Source of the DNA: Comamonas sp.
GTDB lineage: Bacteria > Pseudomonadota > Gammaproteobacteria > Burkholderiales > Burkholderiaceae_C
Reading direction: 5' to 3'
Length of the DNA: 64,000 bases
NCBI RefSeq assembly: GCF_009360615.1
Contig: NZ_SPEY01000004.1
Location: 29,780 to 93,779, forward strand
The translations under genes were made by a program, and so were the position numbers. The notes below the pieces were generated by a model. That model was given only the letters and a program-made list of their open reading frames with translations. It was not told where the DNA came from and ran no database searches. Shown piece by piece: positions 15,579-26,604 of this stretch (the first letter of the stretch is position 1; every line of letters begins with the position of its first letter).

Positions 15579-16787
15579 ATGCATCGCTTGTCCCAGTCTG
15601 CGCCCATTGCTTCCCTGCTGGCTCTCGCCCTGACGGCAGCCTTCGCGGCTCCCGCCATGGCGCAGGAAAAAGTCAAGATCGGCTTCATCACCGACATGTC
15701 CAGCCTTTATGCCGACGTGGAGGGCAAGAACGGTGCCGTTGCCATACAGATGGCGATCGACGACTTTGGCGGCAAGGTACTGGGCAAGCCTATCGAGCTG
15801 CTGACGGCAGACCACCAGAACAAGGCCGATATCGCGGCCAGCAAGGCCCGCGAATGGATAGACACGCAAGGCATCAGCCTGGTCTTCGGCGGCACAAACT
15901 CGGCCACGGCCCTGGCGATGGCCAAGGTCGCGCAGGAGAAAAAACGCGTCTTCATCGACAATGGCGCGGGCAGCTCGGCCCTGACCAATGAACAGTGCAG
16001 CCCCTATACCGTGCACTACGCCTTCGATACCGTGGCCCTGGCCAAGGGCACGGGCGGCGCCGTGGTCGACACGGGCGGCAAGAGCTGGTTCTTCGTGACG
16101 GCCGACTATGCCTTCGGCCATGCGCTGGAAGCCGACACCAGCAAGATCATCGAAGCGCGCGGCGGCAAGGTGCTGGGCTCGGTCAAGACGCCGCTCAACG
16201 CCAGCGACTTCTCCAGCTTCATGCTGCAGGCCCAGAACAGCAAGGCCCAGATTCTGGGCCTTGCCAATGCCGGCGGCGACACCATCAACTCCATCAAGGC
16301 TGCCAAGGAGTTCGGCGTCACCAAGAACATGAAGCTGGCCGGCCTGCTGGTCTTCTTCAGCGACATCCACAGCCTGGGCCTGAGGAACACCGAAGGCATG
16401 CAGTTCACCGCCCCCTGGTACTGGGACATGAACGACGGTTCACGCAAGTTTGCCGACGCCTTCATGGCCAAGACCCAGCGCCGCCCCAGCGAGATCCAGG
16501 CCGCCGACTATTCGGCCACCATGAACTACCTCAAGGCCGTGGAAAAGGCCGGCACGCTGGACGCCGACAAGGTCATGGCCACCTTGAAGAGCACCAAGAT
16601 CGACGACTTCTTCGGCCAGGGCTATATCCGCGAAGATGGCCGCTATGTGCACGATATGTACCTGATGCAGGTCAAGTCGCCGGCAGAGTCCAAAGGCACC
16701 TGGGACTATTACAAGATCATCAAGAAGCTGCCGGCCGAGCAGATCTGGACTACCAAGGCCGAAAGCAAATGCCAGTACTGGCGATAA
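15579..16787 (+). CDS. LivK/LivJ-type ABC transporter substrate-binding protein (copy 1)
   Basis: A 402-aa periplasmic type 1 binding protein of the branched-chain amino acid/amide (HAAT) family. The signal peptide ends near residue 28 (AMA). The mature protein opens KVKIGFITDMSSLYADVEG and has the two-lobe fold, with SALTNEQCSPYTVHYAFDT and GLANAGGDTINSIKAA in the ligand cleft region. The ribosome binding site AGGAG stands just upstream. No permease or ATPase genes are near, so it must share a transporter, or serve sensing. A close paralog lies at 23551-24771. The ligand is unknown; related proteins bind aromatic acids or amides. Confidence 0.88.
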   Translation: MHRLSQSAPIASLLALALTAAFAAPAMAQEKVKIGFITDMSSLYADVEGKNGAVAIQMAIDDFGGKVLGKPIELLTADHQNKADIAASKAREWIDTQGISLVFGGTNSATALAMAKVAQEKKRVFIDNGAGSSALTNEQCSPYTVHYAFDTVALAKGTGGAVVDTGGKSWFFVTADYAFGHALEADTSKIIEARGGKVLGSVKTPLNASDFSSFMLQAQNSKAQILGLANAGGDTINSIKAAKEFGVTKNMKLAGLLVFFSDIHSLGLRNTEGMQFTAPWYWDMNDGSRKFADAFMAKTQRRPSEIQAADYSATMNYLKAVEKAGTLDADKVMATLKSTKIDDFFGQGYIREDGRYVHDMYLMQVKSPAESKGTWDYYKIIKKLPAEQIWTTKAESKCQYWR

Positions 16788-16812
16788 GGCGGATTTGCGT
16801 GAACAGAAAAAA

Positions 16813-16838
16813 CATGGGAGCGCAGGCTCCCATTTTCT
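16813..16838 (+). terminator. Rho-independent terminator after binding protein 1
   Basis: The perfect 8-bp stem ATGGGAGC/GCTCCCAT with a GCAG loop is followed by TTTTCTTT, about 26 bp after the stop codon. The A-run on the left could make it weakly bidirectional. Confidence 0.85.
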
Positions 16839-17337
16839 TTACGACCTTGAGCAGTGCGAATCGCAAGCCATGGCTGCGCCGCCTGCAAACTCTGCAGCTG
16901 AAATCGTCGCGTGCAAAATACCAAATCAATGAATAAGTCACATATTTAAAACATAAATTACAAAATAAAACAATCGAATTTTTCATTGAGTTATTTTGCT
17001 ATCTACTTAATAGCACCAATACTTTTACTGTCGTGCTTTACCATCAATTTTCAATAGAATAAATCCTGCATTACTCAGGACTTTTCAGTTATTAACAAAA
17101 CACCTGGATGCAGTCTATTTCGCTATTGGCATTTGTGCTGAGTCAATAGCTGGTTGCCACGCCACGCCTCGGGTTGGACAGCCCCGTTGAACCATGGTCA
17201 ATAAAGCTCACGGATAAGGCTACACTGCGCCGCGCTTTATCGGCCTTATGCCTGTCATCTACCTAAAAGCAGGTAGTTCTATTGACCCGTGACCATGCAG
17301 CATGGCTGCCAGTTGCGGCGCCCCGACTTACAAATTC
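16839..17337. other. AT-rich intergenic leader before the IMPa-like protease
   Basis: About 500 bp without a gene. Roughly 16915-17110 is strikingly AT-rich compared with the surrounding sequence, with runs of A and T but no open reading frame of note. The rest returns to average composition up to the protease start. It may hold the protease promoter and possibly a site for an AT-binding silencer. I could not pick out a convincing promoter pair, tRNA or small RNA. Confidence 0.6.
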
Positions 17338-20187
17338 ATGTTTGCACGCTGGACCCTGACTCTCCTGGCAAGCCTTGCCCTGACCGCCTGCGGCGGCGGT
17401 GGCTCGGGTGACTCCTCGCCCTCCACGCCTCCTGGCACCGAAACCCCTGTGCAGCCGGGCACTCCCGGTGCCAAGCCTCCCGAGGTCGCTCCGCCTGAAG
17501 TCGATCCGCCGGTGCTGCCTCCGGTGACCGAACCGCCGGCCAGCAGCCGCATTGAACAGGCCTTGCGCGCCGGCGACAGCCGCCTGCTGCAAGCCGAGGA
17601 CCAGACGGAGCTGCTGCAATCGGCAACGCAGCTGATCCGCCAGGCCCGACTGCAGCAACAGAGACTGCTTGCCCAGTTGCTGGATGACAGCACGGCTGCC
17701 TCCCTGGACTTCGGCAACAACAGCCAGCGCGTCAGCCCCTTGCTGTCGACCAGCGCCAGCCCTCTGCTGGTGGCCAACAACGGCAATGTGCTGGCCAGCA
17801 TTGCAACGGCCCAGAATGGCCGCGCCCTGGCCTATGGCAAGGACCTGATGGGACAGCTCGCCACGGCCTCGGGGGTCAATCAGGCACAGCTGCCTCTGTT
17901 CCGGCGCAGCTTCACCTGGCTGGCCACCGGCAAGACACAAGGCCCGCTGCCGGCCACGCTGCGAGTGGCGACTCAGAACTACAGCCAGGCCTCGGTCACG
18001 AACCTGGTCGCCCGCCTGGGCGGCAGGGCCGAGATGGTGAACTGCGCCATCACCGATCCTGCCAACAGTTGCTGGGAAAGCGTCGATGTCTTTGTCTTCG
18101 GCCAGGACACGCCGTTCTCGCCCTCGCTGAGCAACCAGGTCAGCCGCTACCTGCAGGCCGGCAAGGGGGTGATCTATCTGCACAGCAACTGGGGCGATTC
18201 GGCCGGCGGCCGCCAGGTGCTGCAGGCCATGGGCATGGAGCTGGGCGGCTACGCCGGCAATTACTGGGCGCCCGCCGACGGCTACCAGATCGGCGGCAGA
18301 ACCGCAGCCCAGCAGCGCGATGCGGCCGACCGGCTGGGCGCCCATGAATCCGCGCTCGCCGCCCTGGCAAACGGCAGCAGCGTCGACTTCTCCGCAGACA
18401 CGCGCCTGATCGGCGCGCTCGACGGCATCCGCAACGATCTGCTCGGCCAGGAAGGCCAGGGCATCAATCTGTTTGCCGACAACTACTCTCTCAAGCCCTC
18501 CATGGCGGCGCATCGCCGCCTGGTGCTCTGGGCCGACCTGGCACGCCGGCAGGTGGACTATTCGCAGGTGCGGCGCTCCGATGCCAGCGCCTTTTTCCGC
18601 ACCATGGCGGCCGATTCGCTGAGCTATGCCGTGCGCGAGCATGAAAGCACGCCGCTGAATTTTGCCGACTGGATGCCCAAGGCCGCGACCGGCCTGGCCA
18701 CCAGCGACCGCTGGGAAACCATCGAAGTCACCATTGCCCAGACCGATGGCCGCACGGCCATCGGCCGCGGCGCCGTACCGGGCAAGAGCGTGCAGGTGCA
18801 GATCGTGGATGCAGCAGGCGCCGCACTGGCGCTGCGGATCGGCAATATCCGTACGCGCGGCAACCCCCTGGCCCAGGAAAACTACACCCGACCACGCTTT
18901 CCGGACGGGCACCAGGCGCGCCTGAGCCCGGGCCAGACGCTGAGCTACAGCACGGCCTGGGGCGGCCCTCTGTTTCTCGACTACTCCGCAGCGAAGGCCG
19001 GCAGCGTGGTCACGCTGCGCGTACGCGGCAGCGTCAAATACGCACATTTCGACTTCACGCGCAATCCCGACACCCAGGAAATCGACGAGGCCGTGCAGGC
19101 GCTGCAACGCGGCGACTTTGGCTGGCAGACCTCCAAGATGGTGGGGGGCGAGGTGCAGCAGACCATTGGCTACGCCCAAAGCGCCATCGGCGGCCACCCT
19201 CCGCGCACCTATGTCGTGGACCGCCTCAAGGGCATGATCTTCGACAGCAACCACCTGGCCAACGGCTACAACAACATGCCGGCCAGCGCCAATGTGAACA
19301 ATGTCTGCGCCACGCTGGGCTGGGATTGCAGCGGCAGCATCCAGCGGGCGCCGGGCGTGCAGCATTTTGTCGGCTGGCTGGCGGCCTGCGGCTTTCTGTG
19401 CTCGGGCAATCCTTCGGACGGTGCTGCCGGCCTGGCCCCCGGCTGGGGCTGGTTGCATGAGCTGGGACACAACACCGTGATGCGCCATATGACGCTGCTG
19501 ACCGACACCGACGGCCAGGGCGGCAAGAACCCTGGCGGCGGCTGCCCTGTGGAATGCAACAACAACATCCTGGCCAATGCCAGTGCCCTGCGCCAGTACG
19601 CCATCACCCACGGAGTCGAGAACAACAGCGGCGAGCGCATCGACCATAAAAAGCTCTACCTGGACATTCAGGCGGCACGCGCCACGGGCAAGACCGGCAA
19701 CGCTCTGCAAGCCGATATGTTCCAGCGCTTCTGGACCCAGGCCAACAAGTCCGACAACGCCATGCGTGCCGTGCACTTTCAGCTGGCCTTCATCTACACC
19801 CGGGAGCGCCTGGGACAGGCCCAGCCACAGCCTGCGGATGTGATCGACTTCCTGGGCCTGCTGGGTCGCGGCGAACGCCTGATCTACAACAATGCCTACT
19901 GGAGCGCCCACAGGAACGCACTGGGCATGAACGACTATGCCGACCGGAAGATCGACAACCATGAACTGCTGTACGTGCTATCCAGCCGCATCATCGGCCG
20001 CGACATGCGCCAGGTCTTTGCCCACTACGGCATCCCTCTGAGTTCGCTCGCCCTGAGCTCGATCGCCGCGCACGGCATGCCCCAGCAGGCTCCCGCGTTC
20101 TACGCCATGGCTCCCGGCAAGGGCAACCAGCTGGAGCTGGGCCGCTGGGTCGATCTGACGGGCGGCGTGCCCAGCTACCCTTTCTGA
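17338..20187 (+). CDS. Secreted IMPa-like (M88) zinc metalloprotease lipoprotein
   Basis: A 949-aa predicted lipoprotein. The signal sequence ends in the lipobox LTAC with Cys18, then a glycine/serine and proline-rich linker follows. The catalytic motif HELGH lies at His707-His711. The surrounding layout (FVFGQDTPF, GKGVIYLHSNWG, a beta-rich middle and YNNMPAS before the active site) resembles Pseudomonas aeruginosa IMPa, a protease that cuts O-glycosylated mucin-like proteins such as PSGL-1. The ATG at 17338 is chosen because it puts the signal peptide at the very N-terminus; 17302 is an in-frame alternative. Neither has a good ribosome binding site. Being a lipoprotein, it may be surface-anchored or first go to the outer membrane. 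The substrate is inferred only. Confidence 0.82.
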   Translation: MFARWTLTLLASLALTACGGGGSGDSSPSTPPGTETPVQPGTPGAKPPEVAPPEVDPPVLPPVTEPPASSRIEQALRAGDSRLLQAEDQTELLQSATQLIRQARLQQQRLLAQLLDDSTAASLDFGNNSQRVSPLLSTSASPLLVANNGNVLASIATAQNGRALAYGKDLMGQLATASGVNQAQLPLFRRSFTWLATGKTQGPLPATLRVATQNYSQASVTNLVARLGGRAEMVNCAITDPANSCWESVDVFVFGQDTPFSPSLSNQVSRYLQAGKGVIYLHSNWGDSAGGRQVLQAMGMELGGYAGNYWAPADGYQIGGRTAAQQRDAADRLGAHESALAALANGSSVDFSADTRLIGALDGIRNDLLGQEGQGINLFADNYSLKPSMAAHRRLVLWADLARRQVDYSQVRRSDASAFFRTMAADSLSYAVREHESTPLNFADWMPKAATGLATSDRWETIEVTIAQTDGRTAIGRGAVPGKSVQVQIVDAAGAALALRIGNIRTRGNPLAQENYTRPRFPDGHQARLSPGQTLSYSTAWGGPLFLDYSAAKAGSVVTLRVRGSVKYAHFDFTRNPDTQEIDEAVQALQRGDFGWQTSKMVGGEVQQTIGYAQSAIGGHPPRTYVVDRLKGMIFDSNHLANGYNNMPASANVNNVCATLGWDCSGSIQRAPGVQHFVGWLAACGFLCSGNPSDGAAGLAPGWGWLHELGHNTVMRHMTLLTDTDGQGGKNPGGGCPVECNNNILANASALRQYAITHGVENNSGERIDHKKLYLDIQAARATGKTGNALQADMFQRFWTQANKSDNAMRAVHFQLAFIYTRERLGQAQPQPADVIDFLGLLGRGERLIYNNAYWSAHRNALGMNDYADRKIDNHELLYVLSSRIIGRDMRQVFAHYGIPLSSLALSSIAAHGMPQQAPAFYAMAPGKGNQLELGRWVDLTGGVPSYPF

Positions 20188-20221
20188 GTCGAACACCGCG
20201 CCCCCTGGAACATCGCTCGGC

Positions 20222-20250
20222 AAAAAAGGCAGGCCTTTCGGCCTGCCTTT
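20222..20250. terminator. Bidirectional terminator between protease gene and thiC
   Basis: The 8-bp stem GGCAGGCC/GGCCTGCC with a TTTC loop is flanked by six A and by TTTTCG-type T-runs. It serves both convergent genes. Confidence 0.88.
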
Positions 20251-20309
20251 TCGTTTTGAAGGCTGAAAGCGCCAGATGCACAAGTGCTGCAACCCTGCTT
20301 CATCCGCGA

Positions 20310-22340
<2,031 letters not shown>

Positions 22341-22410
22341 CTATGGGGTGTCCGGTCTGTGCCGCCGAAATTCTGCAATTTCGGCCTGGTTCTTCACGCA
22401 CCGGCTGCCC

Positions 22411-22450
22411 AGAAAAGACAAAACCCCAGTGCGCGAGGCGCCTGGGGTTT
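22411..22450 (-). terminator. Attenuator terminator in the thiC leader
   Basis: On the minus strand, AAACCCCAG, a 12-nt loop and CTGGGGTTT lead into a T-rich tract (TTTTGTCTTTTCT). The hairpin lies about 70 nt downstream of the TPP aptamer and 158 nt before the thiC start. This fits ligand-controlled premature termination. Confidence 0.75.
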
Positions 22451-22519
22451 GCTGTGCCCATGGTTTTCAGGGCTGGCACTGGTGCCGGCTGTCCTGTCCA
22501 TAGGCCCTGCGTCAGGGTC

Positions 22520-22624
22520 CCGCTCTTCTTCCGCCGGTATGAACCGGATCAAGTTCGTCGGGTTCGCCTGCACTGTTTTCACAGTGACTGGCATCTCAGC
22601 GCTTTCGCACACCCCGGAGCTGCA
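22520..22624 (-). promoter_or_regulatory. TPP riboswitch (THI element)
   Basis: On the minus strand the conserved aptamer parts occur in order: CCGGGGTGTGCG, GCTGAGATGCCAG, a variable hairpin (CACTGTGAAAACAGTG), GAACCCG, GAACTTGATCCGG and TTCATACCGGCGGAAG. These match the thiamine pyrophosphate riboswitch consensus. TPP binding would lower expression of thiC just downstream. Confidence 0.95.
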
Positions 22625-22627
22625 CGC

Positions 22628-22633
22628 AGTATA
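22628..22633 (-). promoter_or_regulatory. Likely -10 element of the thiC promoter
   Basis: TATACT on the minus strand lies a few bases before the first conserved base of the riboswitch, the right place for a transcription start at the aptamer. I see no convincing -35 at 17 bp, so confidence is modest. Confidence 0.45.
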
Positions 22634-22695
22634 GGCTGGTTTTGCCGCAAATGGCGCAGCAGGGATGCGGTTTAACTATGCTGACCCCCGGTCGC

Positions 22696-23367
22696 CTAAT
22701 CCGTGCCGGCCTCCAACCCCTTGAGCGCCAGCCATTCATGGCTGGGCGCACGGCTGGCGCGCCACTGATTGATGGGAGCGCTGACGTCCTCATAGCCCAG
22801 GGCGATGCCGAAGGCAATCTGGTAGCCCTCGGGCAAGGCCAACTGCTCGATCAGCATATCGTTGTACATGCGCCAGAAGCCCTGGGCGCAGGTGGCCAGG
22901 CCTTTATCCACGGCCAGCAGCATGAGGGACTGCAGATAGATCCCCAGATCCACCCATTGCGCATAACCCATGCGCTCCTCCACGGCCACAAAAATGCCCA
23001 CGGGCGCACCGAACATCTGGCCGTTCTTGGCCAGCTGGGCCAGGCGCGCGGCCTTGTCCTCGCGACCGATATTGAGGGCGCGATACAGATCCTCGCCGTT
23101 CTCGAAGCGGCGACTGCGATAGGGCTCCCACAGTCCCGGCGGATAGGACAGGCCGGGGCGCGGCACGGCCTCGGTCTGCCCGGCCCTGGCGCACAGATCC
23201 TTGAGTACCTGACCGCCCACGGCGGTCACCCGCCAGGGCTGCATATTGCCGCCGGACGCGGCCTGCGCCGCAGCCTCCAGCAAATCCCGCACCGTCGCTG
23301 AGGCCACGGCCTGAGGCAGAAAAGCGCGTACCGAGCGGCGCTGCTGCAATGCTTGACGAATATCCAT
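22696..23367 (-). CDS. Nitroreductase-family flavoprotein (copy 1)
   Basis: A 223-aa FMN-binding nitroreductase, cytosolic, expected to use NAD(P)H to reduce nitro-compounds or quinones. The N-terminus MDIRQALQQRRSVRAFLP is the family signature for phosphate/FMN contacts, followed by AAASGGNMQPW-type ligands. The C-terminal part has QSLMLLAVDKGLATCAQGFW and PEGYQIAFGIALGYED. The ATG at 23367 follows GGAGAG with good spacing. It is divergent from binding protein 2 at 23551 and has a close paralog at 24903-25565, so this looks like a duplicated block. The physiological substrate is unknown. Confidence 0.9.
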   Translation of the reverse strand: MDIRQALQQRRSVRAFLPQAVASATVRDLLEAAAQAASGGNMQPWRVTAVGGQVLKDLCARAGQTEAVPRPGLSYPPGLWEPYRSRRFENGEDLYRALNIGREDKAARLAQLAKNGQMFGAPVGIFVAVEERMGYAQWVDLGIYLQSLMLLAVDKGLATCAQGFWRMYNDMLIEQLALPEGYQIAFGIALGYEDVSAPINQWRASRAPSHEWLALKGLEAGTD

Positions 23368-23550
23368 CGCTTGTTCTCTCCGAAATGGCTGCACTGCAGT
23401 GTAGGAGCTTGCGGCCTTGTCCCGGGTCGCGCCGGATACCCGGGCCCGCCGCCCCGGTGCTTGCCCTGATGGCGCAGCCTGCGCCAGCTGCGACCATGCT
23501 CGCTGCCCGTCGCAGTGACCGGGTACTCACCATCCCAGGAGATGACTCTG

Positions 23551-24771
23551 ATGAAGCCTCGCTCTGTTTGCTCCGCTACCGCTTTCTCACCCAGAACAAT
23601 GACGCTGGCACTGGGCTGCCTGCTGGCTGCTGCCGGCGCCCAGGCGCAGGACAAGATTCGCATCGGCTTCATTACCGATATGTCGGGGCTCTACTCCGAT
23701 GTGGACGGCAAGGGCGGCGCTCTGGCCGTGCAGATGGCCGTGGACGACTTCGGTGGCAAGCTGCTGGGCAAGCCCGTCGAGGTGCTGACGGCCGACCACC
23801 AGAACAAGGCGGATATCGCGGCCAGCAAGGCGCGCGAGTGGTTCGACACCCAGGGCATGAGCATGCTGATCGGTGGCACCACGTCCAGCGCAGGCCTGGC
23901 CATGGGTAAGGTGGCCGACGAGAAGAAGAAGGTCTACCTCATCAACGGCGCGGGCACCTCGGCGCTGACCAACGAGCAGTGCAGCCCCTATTTCGTGCAC
24001 TATGCCTACGACACCGTGGCACTGGCCAAGGGGACGGGCAAGGCCGTGGTGGAGCTGGGCGGCAAGAGCTGGTTCTTCCTGACGGCAGATTACGCCTTTG
24101 GACAGGCCCTGGAGGCCGACACCACCCGCGTCATCAACGCCTCCGGCGGCAAGGTACAGGGTGACGTGAAGCACCCGCTGAACACGGCGGACTTCTCCTC
24201 CTTTCTGCTGCAGGCACAGAACTCCAGGGCCCAGATCCTGGGTCTGGCCAACGCCGGCGGCGACACCATCAACGCCATCAAGTCGGCTCGCGAGTTCGGC
24301 CTGACCAAGACCATGAAGCTCGCCGGCCTGTTGCTGTTCAGCTCCGACATCCACAGCCTGGGCCTCAAGGCCACGGAAGGCCTGATGTTCACCGATAGCT
24401 GGCATTGGGACCTGAACCCCGAAAGCCGCAAGTTCTCGGATCGTTTCTTCGCCAGATTCAAGAAGATGCCCACCTCGCTGCAGGCTGCCAACTACTCGGC
24501 CGCCATGCAGTATCTGAAGCTGGCCGAGAAGCTGGGCACGACCGATGCCGACAAGATCATGGCCGGCTTCAAATCCACCCCGCTGTCGGATTTCTATGCC
24601 AAGGGCGTGGTCCGCCCCGACGGCCGCTATGCCCACGACATGTATCTGCTGCAGGTCAAGGCACCGGCCGAATCGAAGAAGGCCTGGGACTACTTCAAGG
24701 TGCTCAAGACCCTGCCCGGCGACCAGGTCTTCACCACCAAGGAAGAAAGCAAGTGCGCGCTGTGGAAGTGA
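23551..24771 (+). CDS. LivK/LivJ-type ABC transporter substrate-binding protein (copy 2)
   Basis: A 406-aa periplasmic binding protein, plainly paralogous to the one at 15579 along its whole length (shared LTADHQNKADIAASKAREW and SALTNEQCSPY). The signal peptide cut is likely after residue 32 (AQA). AGGAG stands 9 bp before the ATG at 23551; in-frame ATGs at 23515 and 23542 are less likely. It again has no permease or ATPase beside it, and is flanked on both sides by paralogous nitroreductase genes on the opposite strand. The ligand is unknown; the association with nitroreductases may hint at a nitro- or aromatic compound, but that is speculation. Confidence 0.88.
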   Translation: MKPRSVCSATAFSPRTMTLALGCLLAAAGAQAQDKIRIGFITDMSGLYSDVDGKGGALAVQMAVDDFGGKLLGKPVEVLTADHQNKADIAASKAREWFDTQGMSMLIGGTTSSAGLAMGKVADEKKKVYLINGAGTSALTNEQCSPYFVHYAYDTVALAKGTGKAVVELGGKSWFFLTADYAFGQALEADTTRVINASGGKVQGDVKHPLNTADFSSFLLQAQNSRAQILGLANAGGDTINAIKSAREFGLTKTMKLAGLLLFSSDIHSLGLKATEGLMFTDSWHWDLNPESRKFSDRFFARFKKMPTSLQAANYSAAMQYLKLAEKLGTTDADKIMAGFKSTPLSDFYAKGVVRPDGRYAHDMYLLQVKAPAESKKAWDYFKVLKTLPGDQVFTTKEESKCALWK

Positions 24772-24902
24772 GCGACCGCCATTGAGGAAGCAGCCGGGCT
24801 GTCTGCATGGCGCCCGGCGTCCTGCCTTCGGCTTCATCGCCCCCATCTTGTCGCGCCAGTCAAAGCGCCATGCACCTGCCTTCAGCGGCATCAAGACCCG
24901 GC

Positions 24903-25565
24903 TCATTCGAACCCGCGCATCTCGCACCAGCCCCCGGGCGCAGCCCTGGTGGAACGCCAGCGGTTGACAGGGGCAGCGGAATCTTCATAACCGAGCGCCA
25001 CGCCAAACGCGATCTGGTAGCCCGGCGGCAGCGCCAGGTGACGGCTCACAAAATCACTGTAGTTGCGCCAGAAACCCTGGGCACAGGTGGCCAGCCCGCT
25101 CTCGGCCGCCAGCAGCATCAGCGATTGCAGGTATATCCCCAGGTCCACCCACTGCGCATGCAGCATGCGTTTCTCGACGGCCACGAATACGCCGACCGGA
25201 GCCCCGAACATCTGGGCGTTGGCGGCCAGCTGGGCAAGCCGCCCAGCCCTGTCCTCGCGTTCCAGGCCGATGGAGCGATAAAGAGCTTCGCCGTTGTCAA
25301 AGCGGCGACTGCGATAGGGCTCCCAGAGCCGGGCCGGGTAGACCAGGGCCGGATCGGAGTCGGGGGGCGCCGCCGCCATGGCCTCGCGCAAGGCCTGCAG
25401 GCTTGCGCCCGTCAGTGCCGTCACGCGCCAGGGCTGAAGGTTGCCACCGGAGGCTGCCTGCCCGGCCAGCACCAGCAGTTGCCTGACCTGCTCAGCGCCG
25501 ACCGGTCTGGACAAAAAAGCGCGCACCGAATGGCGCTGGCGCAGGACCTGTTCCACATTCTTCAT
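24903..25565 (-). CDS. Nitroreductase-family flavoprotein (copy 2)
   Basis: A 220-aa nitroreductase paralogous to the one at 22696-23367. Both share the N-terminal RQRHSVRAFL-type motif, AASGGNLQPWRVTAL, LWEPYRSRRFDNGEALYR, QMFGAPVGVFVAVE and the ending LPPGYQIAFGVALGYED. A GAGG ribosome binding site precedes the ATG at 25565. It is convergent with binding protein 2, 131 bp away. FMN and NAD(P)H dependence is expected from the family; the substrate is unknown. The two copies differ throughout, so duplication is not very recent. Confidence 0.9.
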   Translation of the reverse strand: MKNVEQVLRQRHSVRAFLSRPVGAEQVRQLLVLAGQAASGGNLQPWRVTALTGASLQALREAMAAAPPDSDPALVYPARLWEPYRSRRFDNGEALYRSIGLEREDRAGRLAQLAANAQMFGAPVGVFVAVEKRMLHAQWVDLGIYLQSLMLLAAESGLATCAQGFWRNYSDFVSRHLALPPGYQIAFGVALGYEDSAAPVNRWRSTRAAPGGWCEMRGFE

Positions 25566-25652
25566 TGCTCGCCTCGGATTGGGACTGGCAGGCAGTCTTG
25601 AACGGATGGGCAACGCGTGCCCCCCTCAAATCGACTACGGGCAAGCACCATG

Positions 25653-25680
25653 AAAAAAGCCGGCGACAGGCGCCGGCTTT
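25653..25680 (-). terminator. Rho-independent terminator after cysE
   Basis: The 7-bp stem GCCGGCG/CGCCGGC has a 5-nt loop. On the minus strand it is followed by a six-T run, 50 bp after the cysE stop. Confidence 0.85.
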
Positions 25681-25730
25681 CCCGATCCGAAGCTGAATCA
25701 ACCGTCTCCTGACAGGCAAGCGATCCGGAG

Positions 25731-26567
25731 CTATTTCCCGAGAATCTGATCGATCTTGTCCTTCCGGAAGGCCTCGGGTCGCTCGGACTCGCAAGGCACA
25801 CAGTCCTTGACATGGCCCTGAATCGAGAGCTTCTCGATGGCGGCCCACAGCAGCGCAATCTGTTTTTCGTGACCTGCAGCGCCTTCGGACAGCGAGCGCA
25901 TGGCCTGGGCGACGGGGTCGACTTCGGCCGTCACGCCATAGGCGGTGAAGCCGCTCTTGCCGCAATCGTCGTCGACAACAGCCGCCGCCTGTGTCCTGGC
26001 CTCGACCTTGGGAGCCAGCTCATGCTCGGTCACATCGGCGCTCTGACCGGTCTTGCTGGGAATGATGCGCGCCGGAATGCCGACGGCCGTGGCACCTGCG
26101 GGCACAGGCTTGATGACGACCGCATTGCTGCCGATCTTGGCACCATCGCCCACCTCGAAGCCCCCCAGCACCTTGGCGCCCGCACTGACCACCACATTCC
26201 TGCCCAGGGTCGGGTGGCGCTTGGCCCCCTTGTACAGCGAGGTTCCGCCCAGCGTCACGCCGTGATAGATGGTGCAGCCATCGCCCACCACGGCAGTTTC
26301 ACCGATCACGACACCCATGCCGTGATCGATGAAGACCTCGCGGCCGATGACGGCGCCGGGGTGGATTTCAATGCCGGTGAACCAGCGCCCCATGTGCGAG
26401 ATGAATCGGCCCAGCCATTTGAAGCCATGCGTCCAGCACCAGTGCGCAGGGCGCTGCAGCCAGATGGCGTGCAGCCCCGGATAACAGGTGATGACCTCCC
26501 AGGTGCTGCGTGCCGCGGGGTCGCGGTCAAGAATGCACTGGATGTCGGAGCGCAGGCGATCAAGCAT
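25731..26567 (-). CDS. cysE: Serine O-acetyltransferase
   Basis: A 278-aa cytosolic enzyme that acetylates serine with acetyl-CoA, the first step of cysteine synthesis. The left-handed beta-helix hexapeptide region has [23 protein letters not shown] (with catalytic His/Asp), [20 protein letters not shown] and [13 protein letters not shown]. The start MLDRLR at 26567 fits the short N-terminal helical domain of the family; a longer frame upstream is not family-like. The protein carries an unusual tail of about 90 residues after the beta-helix, with CVPC, and it does not end in the isoleucine that many SATs use to dock into CysK. trmJ lies 37 bp upstream on the same strand, so the two may be one transcript. 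Confidence 0.92.
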   Translation of the reverse strand: MLDRLRSDIQCILDRDPAARSTWEVITCYPGLHAIWLQRPAHWCWTHGFKWLGRFISHMGRWFTGIEIHPGAVIGREVFIDHGMGVVIGETAVVGDGCTIYHGVTLGGTSLYKGAKRHPTLGRNVVVSAGAKVLGGFEVGDGAKIGSNAVVIKPVPAGATAVGIPARIIPSKTGQSADVTEHELAPKVEARTQAAAVVDDDCGKSGFTAYGVTAEVDPVAQAMRSLSEGAAGHEKQIALLWAAIEKLSIQGHVKDCVPCESERPEAFRKDKIDQILGK

Positions 26568-26604
26568 CAAATAACAACGTGAGGAAATGTTTAGCCAGTG
26601 AAGT

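Noticed and set aside
16839..17337. tRNA gene, attachment site or phage remnant in the AT-rich gap
   Set aside because: I found no cloverleaf, no direct-repeat attachment pair and no integrase gene nearby.
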